Shown: in pieces, positions 13,848-21,328 of the stretch
Layout: the number at the start of each line of letters is the position of its first letter
Numbering within the stretch: the stretch's first letter is position 1
Source: Syntrophaceae bacterium
GTDB taxonomy: Bacteria; Desulfobacterota; Syntrophorhabdia; Syntrophorhabdales; WCHB1-27
Length of the DNA: 23,352 nucleotides
Assembly: GCA_003165115.1 (NCBI GenBank)
Contig: PLSJ01000091.1
Location: 1 to 23,352, forward strand
Direction of reading: 5' to 3'
Notes under the pieces: model-generated
Seen by the model: the letters and a program-made list of their open reading frames with translations, nothing else
Database searches by the model: none
Told to the model about the DNA's origin: nothing
Program-made: the position numbers and the translations under genes

Positions 13848-14920
13848 AAAGAATACTGGTCACAGGCTCACAGGGATATATCGGGACAATACTGGTCCCC
13901 GTACTGCTCGCGGGGGGCTTTGAGGTCATCGGCCTCGACACCGACCTCTACGAGCGGTGTACGTTCAAGGAAGGCATGGCTGATATCCCCCTCATTCGAA
14001 AAGATGTCCGCGACGTCGTGCCTTCGGACCTGCGGGGAATCGATGCGATAATTCACCTCGCCGCCCTCTCGAACGACCCGTTGAGCGATCTCAACCCCGA
14101 CCTCACCTTCGAGATCAATTACAAGGCTTCGGTCCGCCTGGCCCGGCTCGCAAAGAGGTCGGGAGTCAGCCGCTTCGTCTTCTCTTCGTCGTGCAGCACC
14201 TACGGGGCGTCGGGGGACGAGATGCTGACCGAAACGGCCTCTTTCAACCCGGTAACCCCCTACGGTGAATCCAAGGTCTTCGTGGAAAGGGACGTAGCGG
14301 CCCTCGCGGATTCGGCATTCAGCCCCACCTTTCTCCGGAATGCGACGGTGTACGGCCTCTCCCCCAGGATGCGCTTCGATCTGGTGCTGAACAACCTCGT
14401 GGCCTGGGCGTTCACCAAGGGCCTGGTGTACCTCAAGAGCGACGGCACCCCCTGGCGGCCCATCGTCCACGTGGAAGACGTTTCGCGCGGCTTTTTGGCG
14501 GTCCTGAAGGCGCCGCGTGAGACCATCCATAACCAGGCGTTCAACGTGGGGAGCAACGGCGAAAACTACCGGATCAGCGAATTGGCGGATATGGTGAAGG
14601 AGACCGTCCCCGGTTGCCGCATCGAATTCGCGACCGACGCGGGCCCGGATAAACGGTGTTACCGGGCGGACTTCACGAAGTTCGCCGAGACGTTCCCCGG
14701 CTATACGCCACGATGGACGGCGCGGCAGGGTGCAAGCGAGCTTTATACGGCGTACCGGAAGACAGGGCTCGACCTCGATGACTTCGAGGGGCCCCGCTTC
14801 AAGCGCATCGAGCACATAAAGAAGCTCCTGGCCGCCGGGCGCCTGGACGGCAGCCTCAGATGGACCGAACCGACCATGTCCTCCTCGACGTGGCACGCAC
14901 CGGCAGCTATTAACCAGTAA
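13844..14920 (+). CDS. NAD-dependent nucleotide-sugar epimerase/dehydratase (extended SDR), copy 1
   Basis: A 358-aa extended short-chain dehydrogenase. It shows the NAD motif GSQGYIG (8-14), D32 after the second strand, the active-site strand FSSSCSTYG (113-121) and the catalytic Y140-GES-K144 pair, so it should be active on a nucleotide sugar at C4 or nearby. The C-terminal part has WRPIVHVEDVSRG and HNQAFNVG, typical of sugar-nucleotide SDRs, and a closing GPRFKRIEHIKKLLAAGRL. It is strongly similar over its whole length to the SDR at 17820, sharing SPTFLRNAT, LVLNNLVAWA and the C-terminal block. AGGAGG lies 6 nt before the ATG, which overlaps the GT4 stop by 4 nt. Whether it is an epimerase, dehydratase or reductase is not decidable by eye. 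Its operon suggests a step after nucleotide activation of a hexose. Confidence 0.88.
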   Translation: MKRILVTGSQGYIGTILVPVLLAGGFEVIGLDTDLYERCTFKEGMADIPLIRKDVRDVVPSDLRGIDAIIHLAALSNDPLSDLNPDLTFEINYKASVRLARLAKRSGVSRFVFSSSCSTYGASGDEMLTETASFNPVTPYGESKVFVERDVAALADSAFSPTFLRNATVYGLSPRMRFDLVLNNLVAWAFTKGLVYLKSDGTPWRPIVHVEDVSRGFLAVLKAPRETIHNQAFNVGSNGENYRISELADMVKETVPGCRIEFATDAGPDKRCYRADFTKFAETFPGYTPRWTARQGASELYTAYRKTGLDLDDFEGPRFKRIEHIKKLLAAGRLDGSLRWTEPTMSSSTWHAPAAINQ

Positions 14921-14948
14921 ATCACCCTTACATAAGGAGGTCAGACAC

Positions 14949-15584
14949 ATGATTTTCACGGAAACGAAATTAAAAGGCGCATTTATCGTCGATATAGAGC
15001 GCAGGGAAGATTCCCGCGGGTTTTTTGCCAGGGCGTTTTGTCAGAACGAGTTTAAGGCGCAGGGCCTCAAACCGATCATCGCGCAGGCGAACGTGGCCTT
15101 CAACCATCTGAAGGGCACGATGCGGGGGATGCATTTCCAGTACCCGCCGGCGGCCGAGACAAAGTTCGTGCGCTGTACGCGGGGAGCGATCGTCGACATC
15201 ATCGTGGACCTTCGCCCGGAAAGCCCCACCTATCTCGAACACGTGGGGGTCGAGCTGACCGAGGATAATCATCGCGGTATCTACGTCCCGGAACGCTTTG
15301 CCCACGGGTATCAGGTGCTGCGGGACAAAACGGAAACGAGCTATCAGGTGGGCGAGTTTTATGCACCCGGCGCCGAGAGCGGCCTGTCCTATAACGACCC
15401 CCGTCTTGGTCTTGAGTGGCCTTTGCCCGTCTCCGTCATATCGCAGAAGGACCAGGAGTGGAAACTCCTGGACGAGATCGAGTCCGAGCTGAAAGACAGG
15501 ATGGACATCCGTGCAGGCAGGATTGTCTATCGTCCATCAGACCTGCGGTCCGGGAAGCCGGGACCTGAAAGCCGCGCGTTATAA
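14949..15584 (+). CDS. RmlC-like nucleotide-sugar 3,5-epimerase
   Basis: A 211-aa cupin-fold epimerase of the dTDP-4-dehydrorhamnose 3,5-epimerase family, which inverts C3 and/or C5 of 4-keto-6-deoxy sugars. Catalytic positions are conserved at RmlC-like numbering: H62 in MRGMHFQ, Y132 and Y138 in SYQVGEFYAP, and D168 in SQKDQEW. Other family motifs are DSRGFFARAF (21-30) and PERFAHGYQVL (114-124). The protein is about 25-30 residues longer than usual, with a C-terminal extension (about 180-211) absent from standard RmlC. No rmlA, rmlB or rmlD neighbour is present, and the only nucleotidyltransferase is cytidylyltransferase-like. The substrate may therefore be a CDP- rather than dTDP-linked 4-keto sugar (inference). 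AAGGAGGT lies 7 nt before the ATG. Confidence 0.88.
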   Translation: MIFTETKLKGAFIVDIERREDSRGFFARAFCQNEFKAQGLKPIIAQANVAFNHLKGTMRGMHFQYPPAAETKFVRCTRGAIVDIIVDLRPESPTYLEHVGVELTEDNHRGIYVPERFAHGYQVLRDKTETSYQVGEFYAPGAESGLSYNDPRLGLEWPLPVSVISQKDQEWKLLDEIESELKDRMDIRAGRIVYRPSDLRSGKPGPESRAL

Positions 15585-15598
15585 GGAGGCGACCACCC

Positions 15599-16918
15599 AT
15601 GATTTTGGTTGATACCGCGTTAAAGGAACGGGAGAAACAGGGAAAGCCCATCCGCGTCGCCATGATCGGCGCAGGATTCATGGGACAGGGACTCACGAAC
15701 CAGATCGTCAACAGCTTTCCCGGTATGCGGATGGCAGCCGTGCAGAACAGGCATCCGGAAAAGGCTTTCCACGTGTACCGGTATGCCGGGGTGGAAGACA
15801 TTGTCGAAGTGGCCACGCAGGCTAAAGCGGATAGCGCAATTCGCGCGGGAAAAGGGGTCGTCACGGAGGACGCCCTTCTCCTGGCGAGGTCCGAAGAAAT
15901 CGACGTGCTGCTCGACGTGACCGGCTCGGTGGAATTCGGGGCGAACGTCGTCATGGAGGCGTTCCGGCATGGGAAAGACGTGGTCCTGGTGAACGCCGAG
16001 TTGGACGCCACGATAGGCCCCATTTTGCAGGTCTACGCGAAAAAGTACGGGGTCATCATGTCCGCGTGCGAGGGGGACGAGCCCGGCGTGGAGCTGAACC
16101 TTTACCGCTGGGTCAAGGGGCTTGGTCTCACCCCGCGGGTGCTCGGCAACGTGAAGGGCCTCCAGGACCCGTACCGGAACCCCACGACACAGAAGGGCTT
16201 CGCCGAGCGGTGGGGCCAGAACCCCGCCCTGGTAACGAGCTTCGCCGACGGCTCGAAAATCAGCTTCGAGCAGACCATCGTGGCAAACGCGACGGGGTTT
16301 TCGGTAAAGTCGCGGGGGATGTCCAGGGGCCTCGAATACCACGACGACGTCATGAAGATAGGGACGCTCTACGATATCGACGAGCTGCGCGGGCTCGGCG
16401 GCATTGTGGATTACGTGGTCGGCACACCGATGACGAAGGTCTATTGCCTGGCCGAGCATACCGACCCCAAGCAGCAGCATTACCTGAACCTGTACAAGAT
16501 GGGCGAAGGGCCGCTCTACTCATTCTTCTCCCCCTACCATCTCGTTCACTTCGAGACACCCAACGCGATAGCCCGTGTAGCGCTGTTCCGCGATTCCGTC
16601 GCCCCGGCCCTCGGCGGGCCCGTGGTCGAGGTCTGCGCCGTTGCGAAGCGCGACCTCAAGGCGGGCGAAGTGCTCGACGACTACGGGATGTACATGACCT
16701 ACGGCGAGGCGGTGAATGCCGGCGAGATGTGCGAAAAACGGTATCTCCCGGAAGGCCTGGCGGAAGGCTGCGCACTCAAGTCTGACAAGAAGAAAGACGA
16801 GGTGCTCACCTATGACGACGTCGAGCTGCCGCCCAGCCGTCTGGCGGACAGGCTTCGCGCGGAGCAGTACCAGCACTTCCGTGGGGAGACCTGGCTGCAG
16901 GAGCTTGTCAAGGCTTAG
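15599..16918 (+). CDS. NAD(P)-dependent oxidoreductase, homoserine-dehydrogenase-like with SAF-type C-terminus
   Basis: A 439-aa cytoplasmic protein. A Rossmann domain starts at about residue 17 with IRVAMIGAGFMGQGLTNQI (GxGxxG at 24-29), and its middle (DVLLDVTGSVEFGANVVMEAF, VLVNAELDATIGPIL) resembles the NAD-binding part of homoserine dehydrogenases. A long central region (about 160-330) has no motif that I can name. The C-terminal stretch AKRDLKAGEVLDDYG (about 345-360) looks like a SAF/antifreeze-type beta-clip domain, as in NeuB/SAF proteins. Length and layout match the uncharacterised 'SAF domain-containing oxidoreductase' group often seen in surface-sugar clusters. The reaction is unknown; oxidation or reduction of a nucleotide-sugar-derived substrate is inferred only from neighbours. 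AAGGAGG lies 8 nt upstream of the ATG. Confidence 0.82.
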   Translation: MILVDTALKEREKQGKPIRVAMIGAGFMGQGLTNQIVNSFPGMRMAAVQNRHPEKAFHVYRYAGVEDIVEVATQAKADSAIRAGKGVVTEDALLLARSEEIDVLLDVTGSVEFGANVVMEAFRHGKDVVLVNAELDATIGPILQVYAKKYGVIMSACEGDEPGVELNLYRWVKGLGLTPRVLGNVKGLQDPYRNPTTQKGFAERWGQNPALVTSFADGSKISFEQTIVANATGFSVKSRGMSRGLEYHDDVMKIGTLYDIDELRGLGGIVDYVVGTPMTKVYCLAEHTDPKQQHYLNLYKMGEGPLYSFFSPYHLVHFETPNAIARVALFRDSVAPALGGPVVEVCAVAKRDLKAGEVLDDYGMYMTYGEAVNAGEMCEKRYLPEGLAEGCALKSDKKKDEVLTYDDVELPPSRLADRLRAEQYQHFRGETWLQELVKA

Positions 16919-16980
16919 CCGCACTCGTCGAAGCATTCCAGGGGCCAACACGGGTTCTTCCCCGACAGTAAGGAGCTTTC

Positions 16981-17832
16981 ATGCGCACAGTATTCTCCAA
17001 TCCGGACAAATCCGACCAAATCAAGCGATACTGGAGCGACCGCGCGAGGGCCACGGAACCCTCGTCGGCCCAGGCTACCACCTACGACGTGTTTCTGCGT
17101 AGGCTCGAAATTTCCACCTTGAAGGAGAAACTTGAGGCCGCGTCCCTGCCCGACGGATCCACCGTGGTCGATTTGGGCTGTGGCGACGGTTACACGACGG
17201 TAAGCCTCGCCGCGGAGTTCCCGACAGTCCGTTTTATCGGCATAGACTGGAGCGAGGAGATGCTGGCCCTCGCCAGGCAAAAACTTCTGACCCTGGAGGC
17301 GCCTCCCGGCACGGTCTCATTTCGGCTCGGGGACATCCGGCATCTGTCGGCCGACCTTCACTCCGGGAAATTCGAAGTCTTCCTGAGCGTGCGCAGCCTG
17401 ATAAACCTTACCTCTTCCGAGGAACAGTACGATACGATAACGCAGATCGCGGAGCACCTGACTCCCGGCGGTTATTATTTCGGCATAGAAGACTTTCTCC
17501 AGGGACAAAGGAATTTTAACCACATGCGCGCCGCCATGGGACTTCCGGAACTCCCGGTACGATGGCACAATCATTTCTTCGACGAAGAAATATTGCTGGC
17601 GGAGACCCGGAACCTGTTCGATCCTGTTGCGCTGGAGAGCTTCTCCAGCTCGTACTTCCTCGCGACGCGGGTCATCTACTCCGCCGGTTGCCACCTTATG
17701 GGCGTCGAGCCGGACTATTTTCACCCGATCCACCGGACGGCCGGAATGCTCCCGGCTATTGGCGACTTCAGCCCGATCAAGCTTATATGTGCGCGACGAA
17801 AGCTTTGCAAGGAGGCACTATGCGCATCCTAG
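16981..17832 (+). CDS. Class I SAM-dependent methyltransferase
   Basis: A 283-aa methyltransferase with the SAM-binding motif I VVDLGCGDGYTT (62-73), the acidic end of strand 2 (FIGIDWSEEM, D89), the adenine-side GDIR (117-120), and motif LTPGGYYFGIEDFL near 155-170. It lacks the N-terminal zinc-binding domain of TylC3-type sugar C-methyltransferases, so O- or N-methylation of a sugar, or a new C-methylation type, are all open. AAGGAG is 6 nt before the ATG. It lies in the sugar-modification block, and its end overlaps the second SDR gene by 13 nt, pointing to tight coexpression with that enzyme. Confidence 0.85.
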   Translation: MRTVFSNPDKSDQIKRYWSDRARATEPSSAQATTYDVFLRRLEISTLKEKLEAASLPDGSTVVDLGCGDGYTTVSLAAEFPTVRFIGIDWSEEMLALARQKLLTLEAPPGTVSFRLGDIRHLSADLHSGKFEVFLSVRSLINLTSSEEQYDTITQIAEHLTPGGYYFGIEDFLQGQRNFNHMRAAMGLPELPVRWHNHFFDEEILLAETRNLFDPVALESFSSSYFLATRVIYSAGCHLMGVEPDYFHPIHRTAGMLPAIGDFSPIKLICARRKLCKEALCAS

Positions 17833-18845
17833 TTACCGGTCACAAAGGCTACATCGGCACCGTGATGACACCCATCCTGCTCGACGCCGGCCACGAGGTC
17901 ATCGGTCTCGACAGCGGCCTCTTCCAGGGTTGTGCGTTCGCTCCCGGCTTCCGCGACGTTCCCGAGTTGGCGCTGGACCTTCGGGACGTGCAGCGGAGAC
18001 ACCTGGAGGGGTTCGACGCGGTCATTCACCTCGCGGCGCTCTCCAACGATTCGCTGAGCAACCTCAACCCCGAAGTCACGTACGACATCAATCACGCGGC
18101 CTCTGTCCGCCTCGCGCAGATCGCCAAGGACGCCGGCGTGCGGCGTTTCCTCTTCTCCTCTTCATGCAGCCTCTACGGCACGGCGAACGGCGAGCGCGTC
18201 AAGGAGTCGGCCGGGCTCGACCCGGTCTTGCCCTACAGCATCACGAAGTTCCTCGTCGAACAGGACGTGGCAAAGCTGGCCGACGAGACTTTTAGCCCGA
18301 CGTTCCTCAGGAACGCCACGGCATACGGCGTTTCGCCGCGGTTCAACGTCGAGCTGGTACTGAACAACCTCGTGGCATGGGCCTGCACAAAGGGCAGCCT
18401 CTATATCAAGAGCGACGGCTCCGGCTGGCGTCCGACCGTCCACGTGGAAGACATCTCACGCGGATGGCTGGCGGCCCTGGAAGCGCCGCGCGAGGTGGTC
18501 CACAACCAGGCGTTCAACGTGGGCCTGACCGAGGAGAACTACAGCATCCGCATGCTGGCCGAGATCGTCCAGGAGGTTGTCCCGGGCGCGCGCTTCGAGT
18601 ACGCGAAGGACCCCGCCCCGACCACGCGCTCCTATCGGGTGGACTTCGGGAAGATCCAGAGCCTCCTGCCTGCGTTCAAGCCGCGGTGGAACGTGCGAAA
18701 GGGCGCGGAGCAGCTCTACGCCGCCTACCGCGACGCCGGTTTCGTGTTCGAGGACTGCGAAGGGCCGCGCTTCAACCGGGTGGTCTGGCTGAAGCAGCTC
18801 CTCGCCGCCGGCCGGCTCAACCCGGCGCTGCGCTGGATAGCCTGA
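17820..18845 (+). CDS. NAD-dependent nucleotide-sugar epimerase/dehydratase (extended SDR), copy 2
   Basis: A 341-aa extended SDR with GHKGYIG (7-13), the active-site strand FSSSCSLYG (112-120) and the catalytic pair Y139-SIT-K143. It is a clear paralog of the SDR at 13844: more than half of positions look identical, including HLAALSND, SPTFLRNAT, LVLNNLVAWA, HVEDISRG, HNQAFNVG and a closing GPRFNRVVWLKQLLAAGRL. The main differences are YSITK in place of YGESK and a shorter C-terminus. AAGGAGG lies 5 nt before the ATG, inside the end of the methyltransferase gene. Two copies in one operon suggest two successive steps on related sugars or a hetero-oligomer (inference). Confidence 0.88.
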   Translation: MRILVTGHKGYIGTVMTPILLDAGHEVIGLDSGLFQGCAFAPGFRDVPELALDLRDVQRRHLEGFDAVIHLAALSNDSLSNLNPEVTYDINHAASVRLAQIAKDAGVRRFLFSSSCSLYGTANGERVKESAGLDPVLPYSITKFLVEQDVAKLADETFSPTFLRNATAYGVSPRFNVELVLNNLVAWACTKGSLYIKSDGSGWRPTVHVEDISRGWLAALEAPREVVHNQAFNVGLTEENYSIRMLAEIVQEVVPGARFEYAKDPAPTTRSYRVDFGKIQSLLPAFKPRWNVRKGAEQLYAAYRDAGFVFEDCEGPRFNRVVWLKQLLAAGRLNPALRWIA

Positions 18846-18847
18846 AC

Positions 18848-19783
18848 GTGCTCACGGCTCGGTTAAGGGGAGGGCCGTTGGTCAGCGTGGTGACGCCGGT
18901 CTACAACGCGGAACCATACCTGGCAGGGTGTATAGAGAGCGTGTTGAGCCAGTCCTACACGAATTACGAATATATCATCGCGGACAACCGCAGCACCGAC
19001 GGCTCGCTCGACATCGCCCGGAGCTACGCGAGGAAAGACGCACGGATTCGGGTCATCGGCTACGACGTCTTCGTGGACCATATTCAAAATCATAACCGCG
19101 CGTTGGGGCTGATGTCCGACGAGAGCGCATACTGCAAGATCGTGCAGGCGGACGACTCGATTTTTCCGGAATGTCTTTCGAAGATGGTGGCGCTGGCCGA
19201 GTCCGAACCCTCGGTCGGCATCGTCAGCTCATACGGTATTTTCGGCACCGAGGTCCACAACCTCGGCCTGCCGTTTCCCCGGCGCGTCTTATCCGGCCGG
19301 GAAGCCTGCCGTCTGCACCTTATCGACGGGGTCTCTTTCTTTGGCACGCCGACGACCATCCTGGTCCGCGGCGATATCGCAAGAAGACGCTCCCCTTTCT
19401 TTTGCGAAGGGAGCTACGACCCGGACAGCGACGCGTGCTACGAAATACTGCAATACAGTGATTTCGCCTTCGTGCACGAGGTCCTGTCTTTCGTGCGGAG
19501 GGACAACGAGTCGGTAACCTCTGCCCGTCGCCGGTTCAACCCCGGCCTTTTGAGCGCTTTTGCCGCTCTCCACAAATATGGCGGCGCCTATCTGGACAGG
19601 GATGAGCACGCCCGGCGTTACAAGCGCCTCAAGGACGAATATTTCGGGTTCCTGGGACGCGAGTACTTGCAAAACCGTGACCCCGGCTTTTGGGCCTATC
19701 ATCGGCAAGGACTCGATCACATCGGGTATCCGCTGAGGAAACGGGAATTGGCCCGGTATGCCCTGCGCCGGATTTTCGGCTGA
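18848..19783 (+). CDS. Glycosyltransferase family 2 (soluble)
   Basis: A 311-aa GT-A glycosyltransferase. It has PLVSVVTPVYNAEPYLAGCI (10-29), the nucleotide-binding IIADNRSTDGS (43-53), and the DXD-like QADDS (100-104), followed by a variable acceptor half with no membrane segments. The enzyme would add one sugar, perhaps the product of the neighbouring modification genes, to the lipid-linked chain. Start choice is uncertain. GTG 18848 lies 2 nt after the preceding stop but has almost no RBS. TTG 18878, ten codons later, has AAGGGGAGGG just upstream and would begin directly at VSVVTPVYN. Either way it is translationally close to the second SDR. Confidence 0.85.
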   Translation: MLTARLRGGPLVSVVTPVYNAEPYLAGCIESVLSQSYTNYEYIIADNRSTDGSLDIARSYARKDARIRVIGYDVFVDHIQNHNRALGLMSDESAYCKIVQADDSIFPECLSKMVALAESEPSVGIVSSYGIFGTEVHNLGLPFPRRVLSGREACRLHLIDGVSFFGTPTTILVRGDIARRRSPFFCEGSYDPDSDACYEILQYSDFAFVHEVLSFVRRDNESVTSARRRFNPGLLSAFAALHKYGGAYLDRDEHARRYKRLKDEYFGFLGREYLQNRDPGFWAYHRQGLDHIGYPLRKRELARYALRRIFG

Positions 19784-19832
19784 ACGGCGCCTGTTTAGAA
19801 CAAGAAATTCTTTACTCCAGGAGGAGATGCCC

Positions 19833-20642
19833 ATGAAAGTAGTGCTTTTTTGCGGCGGCCTCGGAACACGATTGGGTGAATTGACGGAGGACGTGCCGAA
19901 ACCGATGGTGAAGATCGGGTACCGGCCCATACTCTGGCACCTTATGAAGTACTACGCCTATTACGGCCACAAGGACTTTATTCTTTGCCTCGGCTACAAG
20001 GCCGACAAGATAAAAGACTATTTCCTCAACTACAACGAGTGCCTTTCGAACGACTTTACCCTGCTGAACGGCGGCAAGGACCTGCGCCTGGAGAACTGCG
20101 ACATCGCCGACTGGAAGATCACCTTCGCGGACACGGGCCTGCGGTCGAACATCGGCCAGCGTCTCAGGGCGGTCGAAAAATACCTGGACGGTGACGAGGT
20201 GTTTCTCGCCAACTATTGCGATGGGCTGACGAACCTGTATCTGCCGGACATGATAGATTTCTTTACGAAGAGCGGCAAGATAGCCTCCTTCCTCTGCGTG
20301 AAGCCCTCGCAGAGCTTTCACGTGGTCTCCCTGGGGAACGGCAATCTCGTGAAGGACATCCAGTATGTGGCCAATACGGACATCATGATAAACGGCGGCT
20401 ATTTCGTCTTCAAGAGAGAGATATTCCAGTATATCAGGGATAAGGAAGAGCTGGTCGAGGAGCCGTTGAAGAGGCTGATCGAGAAAGACCAGCTCCTCGG
20501 GTACAAGTATGACGGCTACTGGTGCATGGATACCTTCAAGGAGCACCAGGAGCTGAGCGACATGTATGGAAGCGGCTGCGCGCCGTGGGAGGTGTGGAAG
20601 GTCACCGAAGAAGGCCGGAGCAGGGAAGCGGCGCATGCTTAG
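19833..20642 (+). CDS. rfbF: Sugar-1-phosphate cytidylyltransferase, RfbF-like
   Basis: A 269-aa nucleotidyltransferase that would join CTP and a hexose-1-phosphate (glucose-1-phosphate in RfbF) to give a CDP-sugar. The N-terminal signature GGLGTRLGELTEDVPKPM (8-25) contains the nucleotide-binding loop and the conserved Lys (K23). RPILWHLMKYYAYYGHKDFI and LCLGYKADKIKDYFLNY follow closely the pattern of glucose-1-phosphate cytidylyltransferases rather than RmlA thymidylyltransferases. Length fits. No CDP-glucose 4,6-dehydratase of the RfbG type is obvious nearby, unless one of the two SDRs has that role. AGGAGG with 8-nt spacing sets the start at 19833, over ATG 19827. The symbol reflects family resemblance, not a proven substrate. 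Confidence 0.85.
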   Translation: MKVVLFCGGLGTRLGELTEDVPKPMVKIGYRPILWHLMKYYAYYGHKDFILCLGYKADKIKDYFLNYNECLSNDFTLLNGGKDLRLENCDIADWKITFADTGLRSNIGQRLRAVEKYLDGDEVFLANYCDGLTNLYLPDMIDFFTKSGKIASFLCVKPSQSFHVVSLGNGNLVKDIQYVANTDIMINGGYFVFKREIFQYIRDKEELVEEPLKRLIEKDQLLGYKYDGYWCMDTFKEHQELSDMYGSGCAPWEVWKVTEEGRSREAAHA

Positions 20643-21288
20643 GCTCAATTTCGAAGGGGGCAACGGGTCGCCCCGAAAGGTCCTGTGCCTCGGCGCGCAT
20701 GCGGACGATATAGAGATCGGCTGCGGCGGCACCCTTTTGCGGCTCTGCGACGAACGCGACGACGTGGAAGTCCGATGGGTCGTCTTCGCCGCGTCCGGGC
20801 CGAGGGTGGCGGAAGCACGGCGCAGCGCCTCCCTCTTTCTCGAAAAGGCGTACCGGAAGAACGTCACCCTAAAACATTTCAAAGACGGCTTTTTCCCTTA
20901 TCAGGGCGCACGGATAAAAGAGTATTGCGAAGAGCTGAAGGCGTCCTTTTCTCCCGACCTGATCCTCACCCACTACAGGGGCGACCTTCACCAGGACCAC
21001 CGCTTCATCTCGGAAGTCACGTGGAACACGTTCCGGGACCACCTTATCATGGAGTACGAGATAGTCAAGTACGACGGCGACCTGGGAAACCCGAATTTCT
21101 TCGTCGGTCTCGATACGGAGACATGCCAAAGGAAGATCGACGCCCTCCTGAGCTGCTTCACGACTCAGCATGCGCGGACGTGGTTCTCGGAGGAGACGTT
21201 CCTCTCTATCCTGAAGCTCCGGGGCATCGAATCGAACGTGCCGGGCAGGTATGCCGAGGGCTACTATTGCCGGAAGATGGTTTTCTAG
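20635..21288 (+). CDS. PIG-L/LmbE family deacetylase-like hydrolase
   Basis: A 217-aa zinc-dependent hydrolase family member. The metal motif AHADDIEIGCGG (H22, D24, D25) is followed by the second His motif HQDHRF (about 121-126), both intact. Family members remove N-acetyl groups from GlcNAc-type sugars or their conjugates. In glycan clusters they usually act on a nucleotide sugar, a lipid-linked sugar or a small thiol precursor. No signal peptide is seen, so it is cytoplasmic. The ATG at 20635 overlaps the end of the cytidylyltransferase by 8 nt, with AGGGA about 9 nt upstream; a longer frame from 20566 overlaps too much coding sequence. Substrate unknown. Together with the aminotransferase downstream it could expose an amino group on a sugar (inference). 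Confidence 0.87.
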   Translation: MLRLNFEGGNGSPRKVLCLGAHADDIEIGCGGTLLRLCDERDDVEVRWVVFAASGPRVAEARRSASLFLEKAYRKNVTLKHFKDGFFPYQGARIKEYCEELKASFSPDLILTHYRGDLHQDHRFISEVTWNTFRDHLIMEYEIVKYDGDLGNPNFFVGLDTETCQRKIDALLSCFTTQHARTWFSEETFLSILKLRGIESNVPGRYAEGYYCRKMVF

Positions 21289-21328
21289 AGATCGAACAAA
21301 AACTGTATCGCACATAAAGGGGGTAATC

